From: JBNFVY01 sp049943335
Lineage (GTDB): Bacteria > Pseudomonadota > Alphaproteobacteria > Rhodobacterales > Rhodobacteraceae
Direction of reading: 5' to 3'
Length of the DNA: 64,000 nucleotides
Assembly (NCBI RefSeq): GCF_049943335.1
Contig: NZ_JBNFVY010000001.1
Location: 682,001-746,000 of the forward strand
Both the position numbers and the translations under genes were made by a program. This document shows, in pieces, positions 44,635-52,424 of the stretch. The notes under the pieces were generated by a model. The model was not told the origin of the DNA. It saw only the letters and a program-made list of their open reading frames with translations, and did no database searches. Every line of letters begins with the position of its first letter. Within the stretch, counting starts at the first letter, position 1.

Positions 44635-45213
44635 ATGGCGGACTTGGAAAGCGGTGAAGGAAAGACCCCGGTAATCGACATACCCGAGGCTGTGGGCGTC
44701 TTCGACACGTTCGAGGATTTGCAACAAGCGTTCTACGATCTACGGATGATCGGGATTCACCATTCCGATATCAGCCTTTTGGCAAATGAAAAAGTACTGA
44801 AAGAAAAACTCGGAAAGGCGTATTGGCGTGCGAGCGACCTGGAAGACGACCCGCGCGCGCCACGCGCGCACTTCGTGTCCGAAGAAGCAACCGGCGAGTT
44901 GGAGGGCGCCATAGCTGGTGGCTTTTTCTTCGTCGGATCTTACATTGCGATGGCGGCGATGCTTACGCCCGCAAGCACACTCGCGGCATCTATCGCCGCC
45001 ATTGCGATCGGCGGCAGCCCGTCAGCGGTGATCGGGATTTTGCTGGCGCGCCGCGTGGGCAAGCACCACAAGGACTATTACACAAACCAGATTGAGCACG
45101 GCGGCATCCTCCTCTGGGTTCGCTTGCGTGACAAGGAACGCGAAGAAATGGCCGTCAAGATAATGGAAGGTCATTCCGGGCGTGATGTGCACGTTCATTC
45201 GTGGAGCAAATGA
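44635..45213 (+). CDS. General-stress-protein-17M-like membrane protein
   Basis: The 192-residue protein has an N-terminal domain like general stress protein 17M (AVGVFDTFEDLQQAFYDLRM; HHSDISLLAN), a hydrophobic central part (about 84-135: GAIAGGFFFVGSYIAMAAML, then glycine-rich AIGGSPSAVIGILLARRVGK) and a short C-terminal domain. Such proteins are linked to envelope or oxidative stress in several bacteria, without a known reaction. The upstream FNR-type box suggests induction at low oxygen. Confidence 0.78.
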   Translation: MADLESGEGKTPVIDIPEAVGVFDTFEDLQQAFYDLRMIGIHHSDISLLANEKVLKEKLGKAYWRASDLEDDPRAPRAHFVSEEATGELEGAIAGGFFFVGSYIAMAAMLTPASTLAASIAAIAIGGSPSAVIGILLARRVGKHHKDYYTNQIEHGGILLWVRLRDKEREEMAVKIMEGHSGRDVHVHSWSK

Positions 45214-45404
45214 AGCTTCCAGCCGCAATCGATTGGTTGCAATTCAGTGCAAACAGGGTGGCCGCTTGGGGTACCTTGGCTGACATACGAAGACATCGCC
45301 ACCCGCGTCCTGTCACGACGTGATTTGGCGACCGCGCGCAGAGTGCGGATGCTGCAGCGCCACCCGATGCCCTCAGGCGCAGCAGTTCTGCCTTTCGTCC
45401 GTCA

Positions 45405-45665
45405 TCATCCCTGCTTTGTCGCCGGTGCGCGCGTGCGCTCCCAGATCCGGGTGCCGCAAACACGCTCGGCGGGCCGCACCAGCCCGTCGCGTTCCATCCG
45501 CCGCAAAAGTTGCAAGATCCCGCTGTTGCTCATTCCGAGGGCATCGCGTAGTTCCGCCTGCGTCCGCGGACGATCGAGGGCATCAAGAACATAGCGTCGC
45601 CGCGCTTCCGCCCTGCTGTTCCGGCGGCGCGCCGGATGACGAGTTTTGTTGCCTGGACAGGGCAT
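45405..45665 (-). CDS. Small winged-helix DNA-binding protein
   Basis: The 86-residue basic protein carries a winged helix-turn-helix: RRRYVLDALDRPRTQAELRD, then ALGMSNSGILQLLRRMERDG. It starts at an ATG that shares one base with the SulP stop (TAATG), so it is the tail gene of that operon. It may regulate the operon. The 191-base gap to 45213 holds no further gene I can support. Confidence 0.7.
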   Translation of the reverse strand: MPCPGNKTRHPARRRNSRAEARRRYVLDALDRPRTQAELRDALGMSNSGILQLLRRMERDGLVRPAERVCGTRIWERTRAPATKQG

Positions 45666-47386
45666 TAGGCTGCCTCCTGATCAGTGGTGGCGGGCTCGCG
45701 CAGCAGCTCTAAGGCTTCATTGACCGTGGCCGCGTAATGGACCAGTGGGCGCTTCAGGTCGTGGGTCACGAAAATACGCTGGATGTTACGGGTCGCACCT
45801 GTCAGCCAGAGCATGACACCTTCCTTCTGCGCCTTGTGTGCAAGGCCTTCGATCATGTTGGCACCAGTCGAATCGAGGAAGGGCACGGATGAAAAGTCGA
45901 CGATCAGCGCCTTGTGCGTGTCCTGAATGCGGTCGAGCACAGAGCCGATGGACGCGGCCGCGCCGAAGAACAGCGCACCGGTTATCCGATAGATGACCAC
46001 GTCGGGGTTCGCGGCCTGCTCTTCATGGTATTCGCCGCGCGGGTGGGCGGTGTCGGCCTCGTCGCGGGCGACGAAGGCCCCGTCTGTCGCAACACCTGTT
46101 ATCTGGCTCATGCGATGAATGAACAGGACCGCGCCGAGCGCAAAGCCAACCACGATGGCCTCTGTCAAATCGCGGAAGATGGTCAGGAAAAAGGTGGCGC
46201 CCAGCACTGTTGCTTCGCCCCAGCCTGATCGCACGAGGATGGCGATGGCTGGCTTTTCGATCATGTCCCAAGCCACAACCGCCAGAACACCAGCAAGTGC
46301 GGCCAGTGGGATGTAAGAGGCGAGCGGCGCAGCAACCAGCATGAACACGAGCAAGAATGCGGCATGTAGCATCCCCGCAATCGGGCCATGCGCCCCGGCG
46401 CGCACGTTGGTCGCCGTGCGCGCGATGGTGCCGGTGACGCAGAAGCCGCCAAAGAGAGAAGATCCAATGTTAGCCGCGCCCTGTGCCACAAGTTCGCAGT
46501 TTGAGCGGTGGCGGCGTCCGGTCATGCCATCGGCGACGACGGCCGATAAAAGCGACTCGATGGCACCCAGCAGCGTGAATGAAATAGCGGCCGGAAAGAC
46601 CGCGAGAATGGCGTCCATCGAAAGTGACGGCAGGCTCGGCGCGGGAAGTGACGACGGAATGCCGCCGAACTTCGTGCCGATGGTCTGGACCGGAAGCGCA
46701 ATAATCGCTGTGGCAGCGGAAGCCACGCCAACTGCGATCAACATCCCGGGCCAGTTGGGGCGCCAGCGGCGTGCGCACAAGATCACGGCCACGGTCGCTA
46801 TGGAAACTCCAAGCGCGGAAGGTGACAAGCTCGACCGTGCCTCCCACAGGGCGGGGATCTTTTCCAACAACGCGCCGGGTTCGTTCACCAGCGTCAGGCC
46901 GAACAGTTCCTTAACTTGGCTGGCAAAGATGATGACGGCGATTCCGGCGGTGAACCCGACCGTGACCGGGAATGGAATGAACTTGATGAAGGACCCCAAC
47001 CGAAGAAAACCGACTGCGGCCATCATCAGGCCCGACAGAAACGTCGCAAGGATCAGGCCGTCCATTCCATGTTGGGCCACGGTGGCTGCGACCAGCACGA
47101 TGAAGGCCCCCGCCGGGCCACCGATCTGAAAGCGCGATCCGCCGAGTAGGGACACGAGGAAGCCGCCAATGATGGCAGTATAGAGCCCTTGCGCCGGCGT
47201 CGCGCCCGAGGCAATCGCAATGGCCATCGAAAGCGGCAGCGCGACGATCGCGACGGTTAGCCCGGCGATCGCGTCAACACGCAACTGCGGCAGGCCGTAG
47301 CCCTCGCGCAGGACAGTGACAAGTTTCGGTGTGAAGAGTTCAGCAAAGCTCGGTGCGTCACTCTTTCTTGTGGTCTGATCTTTCAT
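45665..47386 (-). CDS. SulP-family anion transporter with STAS domain
   Basis: The 573-residue protein has the SulP membrane core (DAIAGLTVAIVALPLSMAIA; GGSRFQIGGPAGAFIVLVAA; FGGFCVTGTIARTATNVRAG) with about 12 to 14 helices, and a C-terminal STAS domain (RITGALFFGAAASIG; LIVDFSSVPFLDSTGANMIE). It may move sulfate, bicarbonate or related anions; sequence does not decide. The ATG at 47386 is preferred to a GTG 12 bases upstream. It is in an operon with an XRE regulator (73 bases upstream) and a winged-helix protein. Confidence 0.9.
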   Translation of the reverse strand: MKDQTTRKSDAPSFAELFTPKLVTVLREGYGLPQLRVDAIAGLTVAIVALPLSMAIAIASGATPAQGLYTAIIGGFLVSLLGGSRFQIGGPAGAFIVLVAATVAQHGMDGLILATFLSGLMMAAVGFLRLGSFIKFIPFPVTVGFTAGIAVIIFASQVKELFGLTLVNEPGALLEKIPALWEARSSLSPSALGVSIATVAVILCARRWRPNWPGMLIAVGVASAATAIIALPVQTIGTKFGGIPSSLPAPSLPSLSMDAILAVFPAAISFTLLGAIESLLSAVVADGMTGRRHRSNCELVAQGAANIGSSLFGGFCVTGTIARTATNVRAGAHGPIAGMLHAAFLLVFMLVAAPLASYIPLAALAGVLAVVAWDMIEKPAIAILVRSGWGEATVLGATFFLTIFRDLTEAIVVGFALGAVLFIHRMSQITGVATDGAFVARDEADTAHPRGEYHEEQAANPDVVIYRITGALFFGAAASIGSVLDRIQDTHKALIVDFSSVPFLDSTGANMIEGLAHKAQKEGVMLWLTGATRNIQRIFVTHDLKRPLVHYAATVNEALELLREPATTDQEAA

Positions 47387-47458
47387 TTTTAACCGCACTA
47401 TTCAGGTGGCGGCGGGATTGTCGGCTTGGTGTCGGCGGTTTCCGTCGCGGTTGAGGGA

Positions 47459-47719
47459 TCAGTGTTTTGGTAGCGGCACCTTTAATCGCACACCGCGTCC
47501 AAGTGCGGTGCTGGCGGTGCCTTCAGCGATGAGTTCGATGCCGGCAAGTTCAAGCGCCTCGACCACCTTGGTCAGGCTGTCCACGACGCCGCGGACATTG
47601 CCGCTACTGGCTTCCATGCGCTGGATCGTCGGCACGGAAAGCCCAGCCAGTTCGGCCAGAACCTTTTGGTCGATGCCAAGAAGGGCGCGCGCCGCGCGCA
47701 TCTGAGGGCCAGTGATCAT
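47459..47719 (-). CDS. XRE-family HTH regulator
   Basis: The 86-residue protein has a single Cro/CI-type HTH (MRAARALLGIDQKVLAELAG, then LSVPTIQRMEASSG) and a short tail. It is the first gene of the SulP operon. A perfect 6-base-arm dyad lies 36 bases upstream of its start and is a likely operator. The upstream DNA is unusually AT-rich compared with the rest of the window, which hints at transfer. Confidence 0.85.
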   Translation of the reverse strand: MITGPQMRAARALLGIDQKVLAELAGLSVPTIQRMEASSGNVRGVVDSLTKVVEALELAGIELIAEGTASTALGRGVRLKVPLPKH

Positions 47720-47754
47720 AATGCATATTCCAAATGTGATAAGAGCCTATTAAA

Positions 47755-47772
47755 ACATATAAATTGATATGT
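47755..47772. promoter_or_regulatory. Dyad upstream of XRE regulator
   Basis: ACATAT (47755-47760) and ATATGT (47767-47772) are perfect inverted copies around AAATTG, in an AT-rich promoter region 36-53 bases before the XRE start. It fits an XRE operator. Confidence 0.5.
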
Positions 47773-48317
47773 CAAATATCAGAAGGGCGAGGCTCCAAAC
47801 CGGTCAACGCTCAAGGGCAGATCCATACGTTCCAGCGTTTAGGATAGCGGTAACGGTTGCGCGGCGGACCGAAATGCCAACTTGAATCCTGGGGGGGTTC
47901 GCGCCGATCAACCTGCGCAAGGCGAGAGCCAAGAATGAACCCGATACAGACGATGAGTATCGCAAAACCCGTTGAGGTCGGCGCGTCGTGGGCGTTCACT
48001 GCGGTAGACAATAGGAACCGTGGTGCGCAACAAGCACCAGTTGTAGCGACGCTTTCACCTACTGACGAAGCGGCGCGACTTGGTCTATCGCCGCCTTCGA
48101 CGTGACCGTGCACCTTTCACCAGGCTGTCTGACGTTCCAGCAGTGGTTTCTTTTGCAAACTGCGCGCCATTTAAAACCGATCCCTATGCATAAAATGCTG
48201 AACCGGTTAGCGCTAAAACGCGGACTTTCCCTCAAATCGGGCTGGGAATTGATCCAGGTCATGTAGCCGCCAGTTCCATTCGGATATGCGTGTATGCGCA
48301 CAAGCAAGGGTGATCCG
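47773..48317. other. Gap upstream of arsR; possible small membrane peptide
   Basis: No secure gene. A minus-strand frame, 47811-48113, contains one hydrophobic helix (GFAILIVCIGFILGSRLAQV) followed by a basic C-terminus ending RYPKRWNVWICP, which could be a small membrane protein. Its start is unclear (a GTG within the frame is possible) and there is no ribosome site. The last 100 bases should hold the arsR promoter, including an AACCGGTT palindrome at 48201-48208. Confidence 0.3.
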
Positions 48318-48608
48318 ATGGTTCTTACCGTTTTGACGGCGCTGGCTGAACCGACACGGTTGGCTGCGATGCGGATCCTGTCCGATGGGCAGGAACACTG
48401 TGTCTGCGAGTTGATGGCGAGGCTTGACGTCACGCAAAGCCGAATGTCGCGGCACATGAAGGTTCTGGCGCAAGCCGGGCTCATCCGCGGTCGGCGCGAT
48501 GCGCAATGGGTGCGTTACCAGCTGGACCCACAGCTGACGCCCGCGATTTCGGCCGTGCTTGAGGCCGTTATGACTGCAGATACTGAAACTGAAAAGAGGG
48601 TCGCATGA
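48318..48608 (+). CDS. ArsR-family metalloregulator
   Basis: The 96-residue protein from ATG 48318 has the ArsR winged helix with the metal-binding motif HCVCELMARL (Cys28, Cys30) in the recognition region and SRMSRHMKVLAQAGLIRGRR as the DNA-binding part. A Cys pair like this senses arsenite or a similar thiophilic ion. AAGGG precedes the start; the ATG at 48294 is upstream but lacks a better site. The stop overlaps the permease start (ATGA), so it is the repressor of this operon. Confidence 0.9.
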   Translation: MVLTVLTALAEPTRLAAMRILSDGQEHCVCELMARLDVTQSRMSRHMKVLAQAGLIRGRRDAQWVRYQLDPQLTPAISAVLEAVMTADTETEKRVA

Positions 48609-49663
48609 CGGCCGAGACACATGACACGACCCCACGTCAGGCCCCAGACTGGCTATGGTATGGCGGGGTGCTCGTCGCGGGCGCGATTTGGTACGCCCTG
48701 TACACGCATCTGATTCCATTTTCGGAATGGGCGACTGCACTCTTCCCGGTGGCGCGCGACAGCCATACCGGCGAGGCGATCGCATTCTTCATATACGATG
48801 TACCGAAGGTGTTGCTGTTGCTCACCGCGATCGTCTTCGTGACGGGCGTGCTGCGCAGTTGGTTCAGCCCGGAGAAAACGCGTGCGATCCTGGCAGGCAA
48901 GCGCGAGATCTGGGGATACCCTCTGGCAGCGCTGCTAGGGGTGCTGACGCCGTTTTGTTCCTGCTCGTCGGTCCCGCTTTTCATCGGGTTCGTTTCGGCG
49001 GGCATTCCGCTCGGCGTGACTTTCTCTTTCCTGATCGCAGGACCGATGGTGGGTCCGGTCGGGCTCGGGCTACTCTACGGTCTTGTTGGCTGGCAGGTCG
49101 CCACGATCTACCTGGTTTTCGGCTTTACGATCGCCACGGTTGCCGGCTTCATCCTCGGCCGGATGAAGCTGGAGCGCTATCTGCAGGATTGGGTGCGCGA
49201 GCTCAACACCGGCGGCCCGGGGAGCGATCTGCCCGATGAGCAGCTGACTATGGTTGATCGGCTGAAGATCGGCGTGGAACAGGTGCGCGAAATCGTCGGC
49301 AAGGTCTGGATCTGGGTGCTGGTTGGCATCGGCATTGGCGCCGCCATTCACGGCTACGTCCCCGAAGCGATGATGCTGCGGATCATGGGCGGCGAGGCGT
49401 GGTGGTCCGTGCCGGCAGCCGTGATCGTGGGCGTGCCAATGTATACCAATGCGGCAGGTGTCATTCCCATTGTCGAAGCGCTGCTGGGCAAGGGGGCGGC
49501 GCTGGGGACCACACTCGCCTTTATGATGAGTGTCATTGCGCTTAGCCTGCCCGAGACGATCATCCTCAAACAGGTGCTGACCCTTCGCCTGATCGCGATT
49601 TTTCTGGCCGTGGTGGCGGCGGGCATCCTTGCCACCGGCTTTCTGTTCAACTTCTTTCTCTGA
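48605..49663 (+). CDS. ArsP/DUF318-family permease, copy 1
   Basis: The 352-residue protein has about 8 to 10 helices and the signature TPFCSCSSVPLFIGFVSAGI with paired Cys residues, which marks the DUF318/ArsP permease family. Some members export trivalent methylarsenicals. Between an ArsR repressor and a CxxC thioredoxin-like gene, metalloid or organoarsenical efflux is a reasonable inference but unproven. It overlaps arsR by 4 bases. Confidence 0.88.
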   Translation: MTAETHDTTPRQAPDWLWYGGVLVAGAIWYALYTHLIPFSEWATALFPVARDSHTGEAIAFFIYDVPKVLLLLTAIVFVTGVLRSWFSPEKTRAILAGKREIWGYPLAALLGVLTPFCSCSSVPLFIGFVSAGIPLGVTFSFLIAGPMVGPVGLGLLYGLVGWQVATIYLVFGFTIATVAGFILGRMKLERYLQDWVRELNTGGPGSDLPDEQLTMVDRLKIGVEQVREIVGKVWIWVLVGIGIGAAIHGYVPEAMMLRIMGGEAWWSVPAAVIVGVPMYTNAAGVIPIVEALLGKGAALGTTLAFMMSVIALSLPETIILKQVLTLRLIAIFLAVVAAGILATGFLFNFFL

Positions 49664-49675
49664 AAGGACGTGCAA

Positions 49676-49912
49676 ATGAAAACCGTCAAGATTTATGGCC
49701 CCGGTTGCAAACGCTGCGAGGCGAGCGAAACCATGGTCAGGCAGGCAGCCGCCAAACTCGGCGTCGCGGTCGACATCGAAAAAGTTGCCGACGCGAAGTC
49801 CATCGCCATGGCAGGCGTCATGTCCACGCCGGGCATCGCGATTGACGGCAAGCTTGTCCATGCCGGCGGGCTGCCGGACGCGGCGAAACTGGAAAGCTGG
49901 CTCACCGCATAA
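49676..49912 (+). CDS. Thioredoxin-like redox-active disulfide protein
   Basis: The 78-residue protein begins MKTVKIYGPGCKRCEASE, with the CxxC Cys11/Cys14, and ends in the usual cis-Pro region MSTPGIAIDGKLVHAG. This is the small redox-active disulfide protein 2 type, found with DUF318 permeases. It may reduce the permease or deliver the substrate. GAAAGGA lies before the ATG. It closes the ArsR operon. Confidence 0.88.
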   Translation: MKTVKIYGPGCKRCEASETMVRQAAAKLGVAVDIEKVADAKSIAMAGVMSTPGIAIDGKLVHAGGLPDAAKLESWLTA

Positions 49913-49950
49913 GCCGAGTTCTCGTCACGGCCATCGCGACCGGGGTCTCT

Positions 49951-50523
49951 TCATGTTTTGTTATTGATGAGAAGAGGTTCGGCGTCGTTCAATTCCTTCG
50001 TGACCTTTCCCAACTCGCTGACTGAGCTACTAAAAGCCCCGCCAATCCCGTGTTTCGAGAGCTGTAATAGGCCCTTGAAACCGCCCTCACTGACTATGCC
50101 GATCTCTTCGAACAGACAGATCGGCAATTGCCTATTGTCCTTGAAACGGCGATCCGGACCGCCGTTTTTGTTCACGTAATTCCACGTCTGGCCTACGATC
50201 GTTGCGTCTGATGGGGCAGTGTCCATGATCATGCGCTGATCTCGAACCGCAATGCGGACGGTCTCATAACGCATCGCGCCAAATCGTTTATTCTCTTCCA
50301 TCAGGATGCAGTCGGGGAAGAAGTAACAGTTCTTTCCGTCAATGGTGATTGTGGGCGGGGTGATATTCGAGGCGATGCCTTTTGGCAAAGCATAGGAGAC
50401 GGAAGTCTCTTTGTTTTCTATCACGTAGGCCGCGACAAACAGAATGGCAAAAAGGCCGATGATGGCTGGGTTTTGCGATGAGAAGGAAAGGGCAAGACCG
50501 ATCCCTGCGGCGATGCAGAGCAT
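49951..50523 (-). CDS. Membrane-anchored hypothetical protein
   Basis: The 190-residue protein starts MLCIAAGIGLALSFSSQNPA with two close hydrophobic segments (about 1-15 and 19-35). The soluble part includes YFFPDCILMEENKRFGAMRY and VGQTWNYVNKNGGPDRRFKD, then NRQLPICLFEEIG. The NGGPDRRFKDNRQLPICL stretch recalls the C-terminal domain of some DUF4236-type proteins, where it follows other domains, so this could be a shortened relative. There is no clear ribosome site. Codon use is less GC-rich than the neighbours, a sign of transfer. Confidence 0.6.
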   Translation of the reverse strand: MLCIAAGIGLALSFSSQNPAIIGLFAILFVAAYVIENKETSVSYALPKGIASNITPPTITIDGKNCYFFPDCILMEENKRFGAMRYETVRIAVRDQRMIMDTAPSDATIVGQTWNYVNKNGGPDRRFKDNRQLPICLFEEIGIVSEGGFKGLLQLSKHGIGGAFSSSVSELGKVTKELNDAEPLLINNKT

Positions 50524-50528
50524 GAGTA

Positions 50529-50648
50529 TTACGAAGGGCGCTCTCTCGCCTCATTCAGGCTTCTTAGGGCTTCTGAATGGCTCTCCGAAAAAGGAACATC
50601 TGCCTCGGCCGAAATGATGCGCCGCAATAGTACACCATCCTCAGTCAT
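50529..50648 (-). CDS. Possible 39-residue peptide upstream of membrane protein
   Basis: A frame from ATG 50646-50648 reads MTEDGVLLRRIISAEADVPF and ends with NEARERPS, stopping 5 bases before the next start. It looks protein-like, but it has no ribosome site and no family I recognise. It might be the end of a decayed gene. Confidence 0.3.
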   Translation of the reverse strand: MTEDGVLLRRIISAEADVPFSESHSEALRSLNEARERPS

Positions 50649-50922
50649 GTAGGCCGGCCGCTTTTCGCTAGGAGCAATCGGTTACCTGACAGGCTCAGGG
50701 CGATTGAGATGGGCGATGTTCATCATGCTGCTTAATTTACGCTGATCGCGTGGCGCGCGGGTTCGGAACGTGCAATTTTTCGAATTTTACGCCAGCGCGG
50801 CAGAAGCTCTGAAGCCAAAGAGTGAAACAGGTTTTTTGGCCTCAGATCCTAGTCTTGCCAGATCACGGTTCCAAGTTGGACCGGTTAGGTTCCAATTTCG
50901 ACCGTACATCACAAACAGGATT

Positions 50923-50997
50923 TGGCTGGGGTGGTAGGATTCGAACCTACGGTACACTGTACCAAAAACAGCTGCCTTACCACTTGGCTACACCCCA
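50923..50997 (-). tRNA. tRNA-Gln(UUG)
   Basis: The minus strand folds as a full cloverleaf: acceptor TGGGGTG with CACCCCA, a D arm, anticodon stem GCTGT with ACAGT enclosing loop TTTTGGT (anticodon TTG), a TTCGAATC T-loop, discriminator G and encoded CCA (50923-50925). No interrupting element is seen, and no second copy of its 3' end is found in the window. Confidence 0.95.
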
Positions 50998-51074
50998 ACG
51001 GTGGGCGGGTATTTACGCCGTGGCCGCGCACTCTGCAAGACCCGAATCCTGGAAAATGCGGGTAAAACCGCGAT

Positions 51075-52370
51075 TCATTCCTGGACGGCAGTTTCGCTGA
51101 GAAGATCTGTGGCGTCTGCGTCCAACCGTTCGGCGTCGACGATGGATTCGAGCGCGGTATCCTCTTCGCGCTCGACCTCTGTCATATTGGGGGGCACAGG
51201 ACGCTGTGCGGACGGGGCTGGCGGTTCTGCTTGCGTGATGATGCGATAGGTGGGTTCAGGCGCGGCCATGTGCGCATTTTCAATGGCCAGTTTGACCATG
51301 CGCATGGCTTCGGACCGGGCAGAGGCAAAATCAGCGTCGGATTGGTCGATCCAGGCGGCGCAGGTCATCGTCACGGAAAAGTCGCCCATATCTTCGATCC
51401 ACGCGGCAGGGGCAGGCGCGCGCAGCGTAAAGGGCAGATCCGTTAGGGTAGCCTTGGCGATGCGCCGCGCCTCGGCCAAGTCGGCCTGATAGGACAGCCC
51501 AACGGCAAAGGTAAATCGGCGTTCAGGGTTGCGCGTATAGTTCACGATCCGCGCCTTGAAGACTGTGCTGTTGGGGATGCGGATTTGGTTGCCGTCAAAG
51601 CTCATCAACACGGTGGCGCGGCTGGTCAGGCGCACAACTTTACCCGTGTCGCCTTCGATTTCCACAGTGTCGTTCGGCTGGAACGGCTGACGGATCGATA
51701 GCATGATCGATGCAATGAAGTTTTCGACTGTGTCCCTGACGGCAAAGGACAGCGCCAAACCGATGATCCCGGCCGCGCCAAGAAAAGTGGACAGCAAGGC
51801 CGTCGCCCCCAACAGATCAAGCGCTAACACGATACCGGTAATGACGCCGGTAATTCGGATCGCCACGCGAAAAATATCCGCAATAAAGGCATTCGGCGCC
51901 AAGTGGTTCCAAGGTAGTTGCAACCGCGCGAGCGCGAACCCCACGGCGGAAACCGCGACACCGATGGCCAATGAAATGGCCATCAACGGAAGAAACGCGA
52001 TAGCTTTTTCGACCCGGTCAGATATCCGATCAACTGCGGGAACCAGTCGCTCGGTGACATCGGTGGTTTCGCTGAGTTCGTTCCTGACCGCGACGACGCC
52101 GTCGACCCGGGCAGCCAGATCTTCGATGCGCGTGGCAGAGGCTGCGTTGAGTGTTTCTCCGCGCAGGGTGACGATGCCGGAATTCACCGTCACGGTTACA
52201 TCATCATAGCCAGTCAATTCGGATTTTATGTCGCGAATACGCGTTGCGATTGCAGCATCGTCCGAGGTGACGCTATCGGTCGTGATCGCGCCGTCCTGGG
52301 CCCAGAGCGGAACAGCCCAGAGCGGGACAGCAAGAGCAAGGACGATCAGGAGGGAGAACAGGCGACGCAT
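51075..52370 (-). CDS. MscS-type mechanosensitive channel with N-terminal BON domain
   Basis: The 431-residue protein has a signal peptide containing a small duplication (VPLWAVPLWA), a BON domain (about 38-95, VTVTVNSGIVTLRGETLNAA), then two or three helices and the MscS pore and beta domain (STFLGAAGIIGLALSFAVRD; QPFQPNDTVEIEGDTGKVV in parts; NGIPIPNS-like as DGNQIRIPNSTVF). The C-terminal alpha/beta part completes the fold, and the tail is acidic. MscS channels release solutes under hypo-osmotic stress; the BON domain may bind the envelope. It is transcribed toward the tRNA gene. Confidence 0.9.
   Translation of the reverse strand: MRRLFSLLIVLALAVPLWAVPLWAQDGAITTDSVTSDDAAIATRIRDIKSELTGYDDVTVTVNSGIVTLRGETLNAASATRIEDLAARVDGVVAVRNELSETTDVTERLVPAVDRISDRVEKAIAFLPLMAISLAIGVAVSAVGFALARLQLPWNHLAPNAFIADIFRVAIRITGVITGIVLALDLLGATALLSTFLGAAGIIGLALSFAVRDTVENFIASIMLSIRQPFQPNDTVEIEGDTGKVVRLTSRATVLMSFDGNQIRIPNSTVFKARIVNYTRNPERRFTFAVGLSYQADLAEARRIAKATLTDLPFTLRAPAPAAWIEDMGDFSVTMTCAAWIDQSDADFASARSEAMRMVKLAIENAHMAAPEPTYRIITQAEPPAPSAQRPVPPNMTEVEREEDTALESIVDAERLDADATDLLSETAVQE
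52300..52329. repeat. 15-base tandem duplication in the MscS signal-peptide coding region
   Basis: Two copies of GCCCAGAGCGGAACA lie end to end (52300-52314, 52315-52329), the second with G for A at one place. They encode the repeated VPLWA of the signal peptide, so the frame is kept. Confidence 0.85.
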
Positions 52371-52424
52371 AGGGAACCCTTACAGTTTTCCAAAGGATAG
52401 CCTGCGCGCCGCCGTGATCAATGT

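Noticed and set aside
50923..50997. tRNA-Gln as an attachment site for an integrated island at 43.6-50.9 kb
   Set aside because: No second copy of the tRNA 3' end and no integrase gene is found in the window.
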